The notes beneath the pieces are model-generated. The model did not search any database and was not told the DNA's origin. It worked only from the letters and a program-made list of their open reading frames with translations. Below are positions 17,935 through 29,370 of a stretch of DNA of 64,000 nt, one piece after another. The DNA is taken from assembly GCF_017744435.1 (NCBI RefSeq), contig NZ_JAGIBG010000028.1, positions 60,471 through 124,470 of the forward strand, read 5' to 3'. Source of the DNA: Pseudomonas sp. (GTDB lineage Bacteria > Pseudomonadota > Gammaproteobacteria > Pseudomonadales > Pseudomonadaceae). The translations under genes were made by a program, and so were the position numbers. Within the stretch, counting starts at the first letter, position 1. Each line of letters opens with the position of its first letter.

Positions 17935-19227
17935 TCAGCTAAAACCCTGTTCTCCCAACCACCGCCGCAGCAATATCTGATGCTCCATAGGTCTCCCATT
18001 CAAGACCACATCAAGTGCCACGCCTGCAAGCAGTTCTCCCACCACCGGCGCCAACTCAATCCCCTGCAAATGCCAGATCCCCAAAGGCTGATCCGCCGTC
18101 ACCACCACTTCAGCCTCGTCCACTAGCCCATCCCGCAACACCGGCCGCCGCTCCACCCGCACTGCCGCCCAGTCCGCCGCCAGATGCAACGGCTGCGCAT
18201 CCGGCCAAGCCCGACGGCGCTCCCAGAATGGCTGACCTGCGCGTTCAAGCTCCTGCCCATAGAAATCGCGCCCGATGCGGGCAAAGCGCAGAAACAGCTG
18301 CTCGATCCGCTGCTGATGAAACTGCTTCGCCAGTGCGGCGCGCTCGGGCCGACGCAGCAAGGTGTTGATCACCACCGGCGCCTGCAGCGCCGATGACAAC
18401 GACTGGAAAATCCCATTCCCCGACAGTGGGTCAACCGCCATCGCCGCATCGCCCACCCGCACCCAGTCATCCCCCACGCAGTCGCCGGCGAGGATCGCCG
18501 TGCTGCTGCGGGCGTGCACCTGCGCAGGCTCCAGCGCACGGGCATCGAACAACTCGGCCACCAGCGCCGACGCCCGTCGGCGTGCGGCGCAATATTCCGG
18601 CAGCGCCGCCTTGCCCGGCAGCCCCTCGGCGTCCAGCGTGACCTGCCAATAGCAACGCCCATCCGCCAGCCGAGCCATCCAGGCCCAGCCATCGTCCAGG
18701 CTTTCCACGGCCGACGCAGGCGTGCCTGGCTCAGCCTGCCAGAGGTTGAGCAGGCTGATCGTTTCCGGGCCACGCAAACGGTCGGCCGCCAACGGCGCCT
18801 GACGGCCACGCGCCTCGACCAGGAAGTCGCCCTGAAGCAGCTGCCCGTCCTCCAGCCGAACCTGATAGCCCTCTGTGCGCGCAACCTCCCGCACACGCCC
18901 TTCCACCACCCTCGCCCCTGCGCGAAGCAAGTCATCGCGCAACGCCCGATCGAAGCGCTGGCGGTCAAGCAGGTATTCCTGATTGAGTTGCAGATGCTGG
19001 CCATTCCAGCGCACCTGGCGTGTCGCCGGCACCGCTGCCTCGGCCAGGGCGCCGCCCAGGCCGGCATGACGCAGCCCTTCCAGCACCCGTTGCGAAACCC
19101 CTTCCACGGCGGCAAAACGCCGCCAGTCGGAGACCACCGTCACCGGGTAGCCCAGCCGCCGCAGGCCAAGCGCAGTAGCGGCGCCAGCCGGCCCGGCGCC
19201 CAGTACCAGAATGTGTGGCTCAGGCAT
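17935..19227 (-). CDS. qhpG: FAD-dependent monooxygenase, CTQ biogenesis
   Basis: From the ATG at 19227 the protein has 430 residues. It begins with a Rossmann FAD motif (LVLGAGPAGAATALGL) and contains the second FAD motif GDAAMAVDPLSGNG, the pattern of flavin hydroxylases and tryptophan halogenases. QhpG is known to hydroxylate the gamma-subunit tryptophan so the quinone can form. The start overlaps the qhpE stop by eight bases, so the two are translationally coupled. The last about 90 residues, with a hydrophobic segment VVGELLAGVALDVV, may contact the peptide substrate. Confidence 0.9.
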   Translation of the reverse strand: MPEPHILVLGAGPAGAATALGLRRLGYPVTVVSDWRRFAAVEGVSQRVLEGLRHAGLGGALAEAAVPATRQVRWNGQHLQLNQEYLLDRQRFDRALRDDLLRAGARVVEGRVREVARTEGYQVRLEDGQLLQGDFLVEARGRQAPLAADRLRGPETISLLNLWQAEPGTPASAVESLDDGWAWMARLADGRCYWQVTLDAEGLPGKAALPEYCAARRRASALVAELFDARALEPAQVHARSSTAILAGDCVGDDWVRVGDAAMAVDPLSGNGIFQSLSSALQAPVVINTLLRRPERAALAKQFHQQRIEQLFLRFARIGRDFYGQELERAGQPFWERRRAWPDAQPLHLAADWAAVRVERRPVLRDGLVDEAEVVVTADQPLGIWHLQGIELAPVVGELLAGVALDVVLNGRPMEHQILLRRWLGEQGFS

Positions 19228-19891
19228 CCGCTGCACCTCGTCGCTCCGGTCCGCTGAATGCGGCATGGGCCTGCAGCCAGGCATGCACCTGCTGACGGTC
19301 CAGGCCAGGCTGTTGCTGCAACAGTGCCGCAATCCGCCCGCTCACCGCCGCACAACCCAGACTCGCACCGGCCCGTCCGCGCTCCCCCACATAGCCGCCG
19401 AAATCGGCCTGGGCGCTGCCGAGCCACGACCACTGCCCCGGGGCACAGCGCGCATCACCGGTAATGCGGATAACCCCCGGATACGCAGCCGGGTACACCG
19501 CACTGCCCTGCGCCGGGCTGGACGCGCACAGCAGCACACCGGCCTGCTGCACTTCAGCACAGGCCTGGCGCAACACCGCCCGGTCCTGCTGCAAGCCAAG
19601 GCTGAGGTTGATCAGCGTCACGCCCTGCTCCGCCAGCCAGAACAACCCGGCGGCGACCTGCAGGGCACTGGTGCTGCCTTGCTCGGTGAAGACCTGAGCC
19701 AGTAACAGCGGTAGCTCGCCGGCCTCGGCTTGCAAGCTGGCCAGCACGGCGCTGCCATGGCCGAGCCGGTCCGGTTGCAACTCGCCCTCGCACAGCACGC
19801 CCTCGTCCAGCCAGAAGCGTCGGGCAGCGACCAAGGTCTGCGCTGGCGCACAACCACTGTCGATCACGCCGACCTTGAATTCAGCGGCCAT
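19220..19891 (-). CDS. qhpE: Subtilisin-like leader peptidase for the amine dehydrogenase gamma subunit
   Basis: This compact 223-residue serine protease lacks any signal peptide, which fits a cytoplasmic role. The catalytic triad motifs are visible: Asp in GVIDSGC (residue about 10), His in LGHGSAVLA (about 50) and Ser in GASLGCAAVSG (about 190). It should remove the 28-residue leader of QhpC. The ATG at 19891 overlaps the end of the ABC transporter gene by 11 bases; the longer frame upstream is the shadow of that gene. Subtilases are usually longer, so this is a minimal catalytic domain. Confidence 0.88.
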   Translation of the reverse strand: MAAEFKVGVIDSGCAPAQTLVAARRFWLDEGVLCEGELQPDRLGHGSAVLASLQAEAGELPLLLAQVFTEQGSTSALQVAAGLFWLAEQGVTLINLSLGLQQDRAVLRQACAEVQQAGVLLCASSPAQGSAVYPAAYPGVIRITGDARCAPGQWSWLGSAQADFGGYVGERGRAGASLGCAAVSGRIAALLQQQPGLDRQQVHAWLQAHAAFSGPERRGAADA

Positions 19892-21614
19892 GCCTGATCG
19901 CCTCCTGAGGCAATAGGTGCAGTTGCCCACCTTGAAGATGCAGGTGCAGGTCGGCATCGGCCAAGGTCGAGGCGCGGTGGCTGATGAGGATGCGCGTGCG
20001 CCCGGCGAACAGTTCGTCGATGGCGGCAATCACTTCGCGTTCGGTGGCTTCGTCCACCGCCGAAGTGGCCTCGTCGAGCACCAGGATCGCAGGCGCCTGC
20101 AGCACCGCCCGGGCGATGGCGATACGCTGCTTCTGCCCACCGGAAAGCTGCTGGCCGCGCTCGCCGAGCAGCCCGTCCAGGCCCAGCGGCAGGCTTTCGA
20201 CCAGGCTGTCGAGGTGGGCCAGTTGCACCACCCGCTCCAGGTCCCCACGGCTGGCCTGCGGCGCGCCATAGGCCAGGTTCTGCGCCAGGGTGCCGCGAAA
20301 CAGCACGATGTCCTGGCTGACCACGGCGATGCGCTGGCGCACGGCGGCCAGGTCGAGTTCGCGCAGGTCGGCGCCGTCCAGCAGGATGCGCCCGGCATCC
20401 GGGTCGTAGAAGCGCTGCAACAGGTCGATCAGGGTCGACTTGCCGACGCCGGAGGCACCGCTGATGGCGACTTTCAGGCCACCGGAGATACAGGCATCGA
20501 CCTGCGCCAGCACCGCGCCCTGGCGCCCGTCATGGGCAAAGCTCACGCCTTCCAGGCGCAGCTCGCCCGGCCCTTCCGGCATGGGCCTGGGCGAGTCGGC
20601 CTCACGCACGGCCACCGCTTCCTGCTTCAGCTCCATCACCCGGCCCAGGCTCACCGCCATGCGCTGCACTGCCACGTACAGGCCCAACAGGCTTTGCACC
20701 GGGCCGACCGCCATGCCCATGTAGGTGGAAAACGCGATCAGCGCGCCAAGCTGCCAGGTGCCCTGGATCACCCACCAGCCACCGACCAGGAACGCGCAGG
20801 CGCGGCACCATGAGGTCAAGGTGCCAGGGATCGCCTGGGTGAAGAACTCGGTCACCTGCACCTTGAGCAGCTGGCGCATGTAGCCCTGCCCCAGCTGGTC
20901 CAGGCGCCCGGCCTCACGATTCTGCTGGCCGGACGCCTGGATGAACTTCATCGCCGGCAGGGTTTCGACCAGGAACGACGACACATCCGCCGAGCGTTCG
21001 CGCAAGCTGCGCACCTCGCGCTCGACCTTGCGCCGCATCCAGCGCAGCCACAGCACTTCGATCGGGATCAGCAGTGCCAGCAGCAACGACAGTTGCCAGG
21101 ACAGCATCAGCATCAGCGCCACTGCGCCCACCAGGCCAATCACCGCCGACACCGCCGAGAACAGCGAATCCACGGCAAAACGCTGGATCTCGGCAACATC
21201 GCCGTCCAGCCGCGAGAGGATGTCGCCGGTACGCCGACGGCCGTAGAAGGTCGGTGATAGCTGCTGCAGATGGCGATAAAGGTCATCGCGCAGGGCGAAC
21301 AGAATGCGCCCCGACAGGCGCGTGTGCAGGTAGCGGTTGACGCCCGCCAGCACCGTGCCCAGCAGGCCGGCGCCAATCATGATCGCCGCCATGTGCCAGA
21401 GGGTCTGGTAATCCTTGGCCAGCAGGCCTTCGTCGATCAGCGTCTTGACCAGCCAGGGTTGCACCAGGGCCAGCAGCGAAGCGCCGAAGGACAAGCCCAG
21501 CAGCACGCCGATGGCCCGTTGATGGGGGCGGACGAAACCATACAGCCAGGCCAGGGCCTGACGCATGAGTAGCGGGTTGCTGGACTCCACCAGCCTGGCG
21601 AACAGGTTGCCCAT
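19881..21614 (-). CDS. qhpF: ABC transporter (ATP-binding and permease fused), QhpC exporter
   Basis: The 577-residue half-transporter has six predicted transmembrane helices in its first 320 residues and a nucleotide-binding domain after that. Walker A is GASGVGKST, the signature is LSGGQKQR, Walker B is ILVLDEATS, and the switch histidine is in LISHRAS. It is type I exporter-like and fits QhpF, which is proposed to export the crosslinked gamma subunit. The ATG at 21614 comes one base after the TGA of the activator gene, so regulator, exporter, protease and hydroxylase form one operon. Confidence 0.88.
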   Translation of the reverse strand: MGNLFARLVESSNPLLMRQALAWLYGFVRPHQRAIGVLLGLSFGASLLALVQPWLVKTLIDEGLLAKDYQTLWHMAAIMIGAGLLGTVLAGVNRYLHTRLSGRILFALRDDLYRHLQQLSPTFYGRRRTGDILSRLDGDVAEIQRFAVDSLFSAVSAVIGLVGAVALMLMLSWQLSLLLALLIPIEVLWLRWMRRKVEREVRSLRERSADVSSFLVETLPAMKFIQASGQQNREAGRLDQLGQGYMRQLLKVQVTEFFTQAIPGTLTSWCRACAFLVGGWWVIQGTWQLGALIAFSTYMGMAVGPVQSLLGLYVAVQRMAVSLGRVMELKQEAVAVREADSPRPMPEGPGELRLEGVSFAHDGRQGAVLAQVDACISGGLKVAISGASGVGKSTLIDLLQRFYDPDAGRILLDGADLRELDLAAVRQRIAVVSQDIVLFRGTLAQNLAYGAPQASRGDLERVVQLAHLDSLVESLPLGLDGLLGERGQQLSGGQKQRIAIARAVLQAPAILVLDEATSAVDEATEREVIAAIDELFAGRTRILISHRASTLADADLHLHLQGGQLHLLPQEAIRHGR

Positions 21615-21615
21615 G

Positions 21616-23529
<1,914 letters not shown>

Positions 23530-23636
23530 TGTCTACTCCAGCTGTGCCCTCGCAAGGGAGGGCAACGGGCATCAGGACTTGCAGCAGTGTGCTTGAGCCT
23601 GACGTTTGCGTAAAGCCGGTAAAGGCCAACCCCATT

Positions 23637-23652
23637 CCCCCAAAGCTGGGGG
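23637..23652. promoter_or_regulatory. CCCC-N6-GGGG palindrome, candidate enhancer site of the curlin operon
   Basis: The site TCCCCCA-AAGC-TGGGGGA has 7-bp arms. Its core CCCCAAAGCTGGGG is the exact reverse complement of the core at 41043-41056. It is centred about 99 bases upstream of the -24 GG of the 23741 sigma-54 promoter. Confidence 0.6.
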
Positions 23653-23740
23653 ACACCGCCCAGTGCCGAAGCCTGCACAGATCACTGCAGACACCCGCGC
23701 AACCCAGGCCCCACAAGCCCTCCAGCCAAATATGAAATTT

Positions 23741-23756
23741 TTGGCACGGCTGTTGC
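23741..23756 (+). promoter_or_regulatory. Sigma-54 promoter of the exported-protein/curlin operon
   Basis: TTGGCACGGCTGTTGC matches the -24/-12 consensus at all conserved positions with the correct GG-N10-GC spacing. The first start codon lies 57 bases downstream. Confidence 0.9.
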
Positions 23757-23812
23757 GCTAGCCCTCCCAGACGCCCCAAGTCCATGGGCCCGTTAGCAGG
23801 AGGAACCGACTC

Positions 23813-25141
23813 ATGCTCCGACCGATACCCAACACGCTGGCAGTGGCGATCGTCGCCGGCCTGTTCCAGCTCCCGGCGCAGGCAGCGCTGTATGCCGTCG
23901 ACACTGGGCCCTACACCCCTGAAAACGGTCATTACGCCGCCTGGTACCAGGACACGCATGGCCGCACCCTCGACCTGTGCCTGTCCAAGGCCGTAAGTTC
24001 ACGGGTTGCCGGCGCCCCTGGCGCACCGTCGTACATGTGCACCCTGCTGCCGGCGCCCGGCATCTTCGACGACACCAAGCCGTTGGTCTTCCCGACCAAC
24101 TGGCCGGATGAATCCTTCTGGTTCACCGCCGATGCGGCCATCACCGATGCCGCCCGAGGGGTCACGCTGACCTACGGCACCGCCGTCGAGGCGGCATTCG
24201 GCGGCGGCGATCCGGCAGAAAACGACCAGATCAGCTTTGCCCGCGTGCGGATCCGGGTCGATGTTCCCGTGGCCGGCACCTACGTGGTCACCCACCCCTA
24301 CGGCGTCGAAGTGTTCGATGTACCCGCCGCCGGGCGCCGGGCGATCAACATGACCCGCGACATCGGCATCGGCTCCGCCGGCACCTTTACCGGCGCACTG
24401 AAGGGCGATGTCGGGCCGTTCCTGCGCAGCGTCAACGGCCCCTACACCGAAGGCAATGAAAAATTCATCGGCGACCCCAACCTCAACGAGCGCGTCACCG
24501 GCAGCCCGTTCAACACCAACTTCGTGCGCATCGAAGGCCCCAACGGCATCGACCTGCGCACCGACCTGTTCGCCATTTCCGGCAAGCTTTCCGAAGTGGT
24601 CCGGCCAACCCCGTTGATCCCGCTGCGCAGCACCTACTCGCGGCACACCGAGAACGGTGACCTGCGCGCCCAGCAGGATGTGTTCGTGCTGGCACCGCCA
24701 CCGCCCGGCAGTGCCACCCTGACCAGCCAGAGCCCTAGCCTGCCGCTGACCGAAGCCAACGGCACCGGCACCTGGTATGCCCAGTCGGCGCTCAACCCGG
24801 CACTGCCGACCAGCCTGCTGGTCAGTGCCGACAACAGTGTGGCCATTCCCACCAGCAGCGTGACCACCGCCAGCCTGCCGCTGACCGACCTGGTCACCAT
24901 CACCAAGGCCGAATACAGCCTGGCCAACGCCACGCTTACCGTGATCGCCACCAGCAGCGACGAAACCAGCCCGCCGGCCATGTCAGCGCGCACCGGCAAC
25001 GGCACCGTGATCGGCGACTTCATCGGCGATGGCGCTCAGAAAAGCCTGAGCGTCAAGGTGACGCCCATCCCGCCGGCCAAGGTGCAGGTCACCAGCGCCA
25101 ATGGCGGCAGCGACATCGAAGACGTGGTGCTGGTGCCATGA
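23813..25141 (+). CDS. Exported protein of unknown function, first of a paralogous pair
   Basis: The 442-residue protein has a signal peptide (cleavage after AQA, residue 24) and a strong AGGAGG site before the ATG. I do not recognise the family. The first about 270 residues are clearly paralogous to the next gene: both share DxGPYT, the Cys-containing LCLSKAVSSRVAGAPGAP-type block, YMCTLLP, PGIFDDT, PLVFP-NWP, FARVRIRV, YVVTHPYGVE and RRAIN-TRDIGIG. The C-terminal part is Thr/Ser-rich and beta-prone. Position at the head of a curlin operon suggests a cell-surface or matrix protein, perhaps a cap, adhesin or fibre-associated subunit; this is inference only. Confidence 0.75.
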   Translation: MLRPIPNTLAVAIVAGLFQLPAQAALYAVDTGPYTPENGHYAAWYQDTHGRTLDLCLSKAVSSRVAGAPGAPSYMCTLLPAPGIFDDTKPLVFPTNWPDESFWFTADAAITDAARGVTLTYGTAVEAAFGGGDPAENDQISFARVRIRVDVPVAGTYVVTHPYGVEVFDVPAAGRRAINMTRDIGIGSAGTFTGALKGDVGPFLRSVNGPYTEGNEKFIGDPNLNERVTGSPFNTNFVRIEGPNGIDLRTDLFAISGKLSEVVRPTPLIPLRSTYSRHTENGDLRAQQDVFVLAPPPPGSATLTSQSPSLPLTEANGTGTWYAQSALNPALPTSLLVSADNSVAIPTSSVTTASLPLTDLVTITKAEYSLANATLTVIATSSDETSPPAMSARTGNGTVIGDFIGDGAQKSLSVKVTPIPPAKVQVTSANGGSDIEDVVLVP

Positions 25142-25173
25142 ACAGACAAAGGCTCCGCCTTCAAGGAGGCAGC

Positions 25174-27408
25174 ATGAACACTTGGCAACGCCGTGCGCTG
25201 TTGGCCGCCGGTTTCTCCCTCACCCTCAGCAGTGCGGCCTGGGCTGCCCTGTCCGACGTCGACCCAGGCCCCTACACCTTCGCCACCGGCGGTTTCCCGC
25301 TGTGGTACAAGGACAGCGACGGCCTGTCACTGGAACTGTGCCGCTCACGCGCCGTGAGTACCTTGGTCGCTGGCGCACCTGGGGCTCCGGCCTACATGTG
25401 CACCTTGCTGCCGGAGCCGGGCATCTTCGACGATACCCTGCCCCTGGTGTTCCCTGACAACTGGCCGCCGGAGATGTTCTGGTTCCTGGCAGAAACCAGT
25501 ATTCCGGCCGTGGGCAACAGCGGCTATGAACTCGACGCCTATGTGGCCGGCGTGGAGGCGGCCTTCGCCGCCGAGAACCCGGTCGATGGCGACCAGCAGA
25601 GCTTTGCCCGCATCCGCATCCGCGTCTCGGTGCCACGGGCCGGTACCTACACCATCACCCACCCCTACGGTGTCGAGACGGTCAACGTCACCACACCCGG
25701 TCGCCGGGCGATCAACATCACCCGTGACATCGGCATCGGCGCCCCAGGCAACTTCACCGGTGCGCTCAATGGTGCAATCGGGCCGTTCATCCAGGGCTTC
25801 GGGGCGCCCTATACCGCCGTGAACCCGGACACCGGCACCACGGACACCTTCATCGGCGACCCCAACCGGCCGGAAGCGATCAAGGGCAGCCCGTTCGGCA
25901 CCAACTTCATCCGCATCGACGGCCCGCCCGGGCGCATCGAAACCAGCCTGTTCACGGTGTCCGGCAAGGTGCTCGACCAACGTCCGCAGCTACCGGCAAC
26001 CCTGGAACGGGCGACCTACTCGCGCAATGGCAGTGGCACCCGGGTGGAGGTATTCGCCAAGGCGCCGAACACCGCCAGCGTCTGCTTCCGCAATGGCCTG
26101 GCGCTGGTCGGCACTCCGCCCTCAGCCTGCCAGTTCAGCATGACGTCGGACAACAACGGGCTGTTCTTCAGCCAGCAACTGAGCCAGGTGGCGCCACCAC
26201 CGGTGGTTGTGGTGACGGCCAGCAGCAGCGACATCAACACCCAGCCGACCGCCATTTCGAGCAAGCTCTCCGATGTGGTCAAAGTCAGCACCGCACGCTA
26301 TGAGTGGGCCACCAAGCGGCTGACCCTCGAAGCGCGCTCCAGCGATGAAGTGGTGATCCCGGACATGGTCGCCCAGGGCTACGGCCGCCTGTCCAAGTCC
26401 GGCACCCTGCAGACCCTCACCATCAATGACGTGAGCCAGCCTCCGGCCACCGTCACGATCAAGTCGAGCCATGGCGGCGTCGATGTCGAACCCGTGGTCG
26501 TGGTTGGCACCGCGCCGGTCGAAGGTGCCAACCAGCCACCGCTGGCCCGCGCCGATGTCGGCAGCACCAGTGTCGGCGTGCCGCTGACGATGAACCTGCT
26601 GCTCAACGACAGCGACCCTGATGGCAACCTGCCACTGAGCATCACCGACCTTACCCAACCGGCGACCGGCCAGGGCAGCGTGGTGCTCAACGGCAGCACC
26701 GCGGTGACCTACACCCCACCACCCGGTGCCACTCAACCGGTGGTGGCCACCTTCACCTACCGGGCGATGGACGCCAAGGGCCTGAAGTCGGAACCGGCCA
26801 CCGTGACCGTCAACGTCGCGCCCAACCAGGCACCGACCGCCAACCCGGAAACCGTGACCACCCTGGCCGCACCGTTGGTCATCAACGTGCTGGCCAACGA
26901 CACCGACCCGGAAGGCAACGTGCCGCTGTCCGTCGTCAACCTCACCCAGCCGGCAGCCGGTCGCGGCACGGTGACCAGTGACGGCACCACGGTCAACTAC
27001 ACGCCACCGGCCAGCGTGCCTACGGCGTTCACCACCACCTTCACCTACCAGGCGCGTGACTCCCTGGGTGCGGTCTCCGCACCGGCCACCGTCACGGTCA
27101 ACGTGCAGCCACGACCACCAGCAGGCGAGACCTTCGCAGTCACCGCCGCTACCGTTCTGGCCCGCTCGAACAACCGTTACAACTGGGATGTCAGCGGCAC
27201 CTCGTCGGTGACCACCGGCAACACCATCACCGTGCGCGTCACCACCACCACCGGCGTGCAGACCCTCGGCACCACCACGGTACCGGTGACTGGCCGCTGG
27301 CGCCTGACGGTGAGCAACAGCACCACGATCGTCCCGACGGCCGCACCGACCGCCACCGTGACGAGCAGCCAGGGCAGTACCCGTACTGTCAACGTGACTG
27401 TGCAGTAA
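25174..27408 (+). CDS. Exported multidomain protein with Ig/cadherin-like repeats, second of the pair
   Basis: The start is the ATG at 25174, which has AAGGAGG and a proper signal peptide (ending AAWA). An in-frame ATG at 25138 overlaps the preceding stop but would bury the signal. The protein has 744 residues. Residues about 25-290 repeat the domain of the previous protein. Residues about 460-655 hold two tandem Ig-like modules, each starting NQPP/NQAP and containing LLNDSDPDG or LANDTDPEG (calcium-binding style) and VNVAP/VNVQP ends. The tail is Thr-rich. This is a typical surface-adhesin layout. It precedes the curlin genes by 15 bases. Confidence 0.8.
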   Translation: MNTWQRRALLAAGFSLTLSSAAWAALSDVDPGPYTFATGGFPLWYKDSDGLSLELCRSRAVSTLVAGAPGAPAYMCTLLPEPGIFDDTLPLVFPDNWPPEMFWFLAETSIPAVGNSGYELDAYVAGVEAAFAAENPVDGDQQSFARIRIRVSVPRAGTYTITHPYGVETVNVTTPGRRAINITRDIGIGAPGNFTGALNGAIGPFIQGFGAPYTAVNPDTGTTDTFIGDPNRPEAIKGSPFGTNFIRIDGPPGRIETSLFTVSGKVLDQRPQLPATLERATYSRNGSGTRVEVFAKAPNTASVCFRNGLALVGTPPSACQFSMTSDNNGLFFSQQLSQVAPPPVVVVTASSSDINTQPTAISSKLSDVVKVSTARYEWATKRLTLEARSSDEVVIPDMVAQGYGRLSKSGTLQTLTINDVSQPPATVTIKSSHGGVDVEPVVVVGTAPVEGANQPPLARADVGSTSVGVPLTMNLLLNDSDPDGNLPLSITDLTQPATGQGSVVLNGSTAVTYTPPPGATQPVVATFTYRAMDAKGLKSEPATVTVNVAPNQAPTANPETVTTLAAPLVINVLANDTDPEGNVPLSVVNLTQPAAGRGTVTSDGTTVNYTPPASVPTAFTTTFTYQARDSLGAVSAPATVTVNVQPRPPAGETFAVTAATVLARSNNRYNWDVSGTSSVTTGNTITVRVTTTTGVQTLGTTTVPVTGRWRLTVSNSTTIVPTAAPTATVTSSQGSTRTVNVTVQ

Positions 27409-27423
27409 GGCCAGGAGAACGCC

Positions 27424-27894
27424 ATGAAGCGCCTGTATCCACTGCTGCTGAGCCTGGCCCTGGCGGGCCAGGCCGGGGCCGATGACCTGATGGACAACGC
27501 CGACCTTGCTCCCGGCAACGACCTCGGTGAACCGGTGATCATCCGCCTGCTGCCGGTCGGTGCCGGCCAGGCGGCGGTGATCGAGCAGCAAGGTAACGGC
27601 AACCGCGCCGCCCTCGACCAGAACGGCCAGGCCCTGCTGGGTCGCATCGTCCAGGCCGGGGGCGCGCAGGAGGCGTACATCCTGCAGGAAGGCAGTGACC
27701 TGATGGCCAGCATCAGCCAACAGGGATATGGCAACAGCGCTGCGATCCGCCAGAGCGGCACCAGCAACAGCGCCAGCATCGAGCAGATCGGCAACAACAA
27801 CAGCGCCAGTATCGAGCAGGCCGGCTCAGGCCTGAACAGTTCAGTGACCCAAGCCGGCAATGGCCAGCGTGTTCAGATCACCCAATACCGATAG
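27424..27894 (+). CDS. csgB: Curlin-repeat protein, CsgB-like minor subunit
   Basis: The 156-residue protein has a signal peptide ending QAGA and about five curlin-type repeats with the pattern of Gln, Gly and Asn at fixed spacing (QQGNGNRAALDQNG, QQGYGNSAAIRQSG, QIGNNNSASIEQAG). CsgB is the surface nucleator that templates CsgA polymerisation. Its size (CsgB of E. coli is 151 residues) and its place before the larger repeat protein support the minor-subunit role. The terminal QRVQITQYR is basic, as in CsgB. Assignment between A and B types rests on size and order, not on tests. Confidence 0.82.
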   Translation: MKRLYPLLLSLALAGQAGADDLMDNADLAPGNDLGEPVIIRLLPVGAGQAAVIEQQGNGNRAALDQNGQALLGRIVQAGGAQEAYILQEGSDLMASISQQGYGNSAAIRQSGTSNSASIEQIGNNNSASIEQAGSGLNSSVTQAGNGQRVQITQYR

Positions 27895-27910
27895 ACCTGG
27901 AGGCTCCACC

Positions 27911-29356
27911 ATGTTCAAGCTCGCCCCCCTAAGCGCCGCTATCGTCCTGGCCTTGGCCGGCCAGGTCATGGCTGACGACAGCACCTCGAACCAGTCGCAG
28001 AACGGTAACCAGAACATCGCCGAGGTGCAGCAGACGGTTGCGCCGTTCGCTGCGGCCACCCAGACGCAGACCGGCAAGGGCCACAACCACCTGGCGGTGC
28101 AGGAAAACAGCACCAGCACCATCAACCAGACCGCCAGTGGTTCGTACAACGCCGGCTACGGCGAGCAGCTGTTCGAAAATGGCAGCCAGATCACCCAGCA
28201 GGCCGCCGGCTCCTACAACGACGCCTTCGCCAGCCAGTCGGTGGGCGAGAACAACCAGTCGCTGCAGATCCAGCAAGGCAGCGAAAACCGCTCGACCGTG
28301 TGGCAGGACACCCAGAACGGCAGCCAGGTCACCACCACCCAGAACGGCCAGCGCAACGAAGCCTTCGTCGAGCAACTGTTCGGCGGCAGTAACAACCGTG
28401 CCAACATCACCCAGGATGGCCAGGACAACTACGCAACCTCCGAACACATCCTGCACAACGATGGCTATGTGCAGATCTACCAGCAAGGCAAGCAGAACTT
28501 CGCTTACGGCGACCAGCGCGACGGCAACGGCGGCACCATCAACATCGACCAGTACGGCACCGGCCACTCGGTGGAGGTCTGGCAGGACACCCAGACCGGC
28601 GCCCGCGCCACGGTCAACCAGACCGGCCAGACCAACGAAGGCTACATCGACCAGAGCTTCGGCAAGGACAACGTCGCCAACCTGTATCAACAGGGCCAGT
28701 CCAACGCCAGTTGGTCGGATCAGTTCGAGACCAACAATTCGAACACTACCGTCTCGCAAAGTGGCAAGACCAACAGCAGCTTCACCTACCAGACCGGTGA
28801 CAACCAGAGCCTGACCGTCAACAGCAAGGGCACCGGCAACAAGGTCCTGGCCAGCAACTGGAAAGGCGACAAGATGGGTGGCCAGTTCGGCAAGAACCAG
28901 ACCGCCAACATCAACCAGAACGGCACCAACAACAGCGCCAACCTGACCCAGAACGGCGAGTACCAACTGGCCACGCTGAGCCAGAAAGGCACCGGCAACA
29001 GCATGGAGACCAAGCAGGCCGATAGTTACAACGAGCTGTACTTCGAGCAGAACGGGAGCGACAACAGCCTCATCGCCGACCAGCGCGGCACCGACAACTA
29101 CGCCTACGGCTCGTCCACCGGCAGCAACAACAGCATCAACCTGGACCAGTCCGGCTACGCCAACCAGAGCTACACCAACCAGCTGTATGGCAGTGGCAAC
29201 AGCGCCACCATCAAGCAGGCTGACAGCGCCAACGTCGCCTACGTGACCCAGGGCGGCAACAACAACACAGCCAACGTCAACCAGAGCGGCGCCTACCAGA
29301 GCGCCACCATCAGCCAGATGGGCAACGGCAACACGGCCACCGCTACCCAACGCTGA
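27911..29356 (+). CDS. csgA: Giant curlin-repeat protein, CsgA-like major subunit
   Basis: The 481-residue protein starts at the ATG at 27911 with a signal peptide ending QVMA. The remainder is almost entirely curlin-like repeats of about 22-23 residues. I count about 19, with motifs such as QNGQRNEAFVEQ, QTGQTNEGYIDQ, QSGYANQSYTNQ and QMGNGNTATATQ. E. coli CsgA has five repeats in 151 residues, so this subunit is about three times longer. It should form an amyloid beta-solenoid fibre. Aromatic Tyr/Phe positions recur beside the Gln/Asn ladders. A strong terminator follows. Confidence 0.88.
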   Translation: MFKLAPLSAAIVLALAGQVMADDSTSNQSQNGNQNIAEVQQTVAPFAAATQTQTGKGHNHLAVQENSTSTINQTASGSYNAGYGEQLFENGSQITQQAAGSYNDAFASQSVGENNQSLQIQQGSENRSTVWQDTQNGSQVTTTQNGQRNEAFVEQLFGGSNNRANITQDGQDNYATSEHILHNDGYVQIYQQGKQNFAYGDQRDGNGGTINIDQYGTGHSVEVWQDTQTGARATVNQTGQTNEGYIDQSFGKDNVANLYQQGQSNASWSDQFETNNSNTTVSQSGKTNSSFTYQTGDNQSLTVNSKGTGNKVLASNWKGDKMGGQFGKNQTANINQNGTNNSANLTQNGEYQLATLSQKGTGNSMETKQADSYNELYFEQNGSDNSLIADQRGTDNYAYGSSTGSNNSINLDQSGYANQSYTNQLYGSGNSATIKQADSANVAYVTQGGNNNTANVNQSGAYQSATISQMGNGNTATATQR

Positions 29357-29370
29357 CCCGCTCCCCCCTT

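Noticed and set aside
23546..23563. GCCCTC-N6-GAGGGC dyad upstream of the activator gene as a further CCCC-N6-GGGG site
   Set aside because: The spacing is the same but the half-sites differ, so it is not grouped with the other palindromes.
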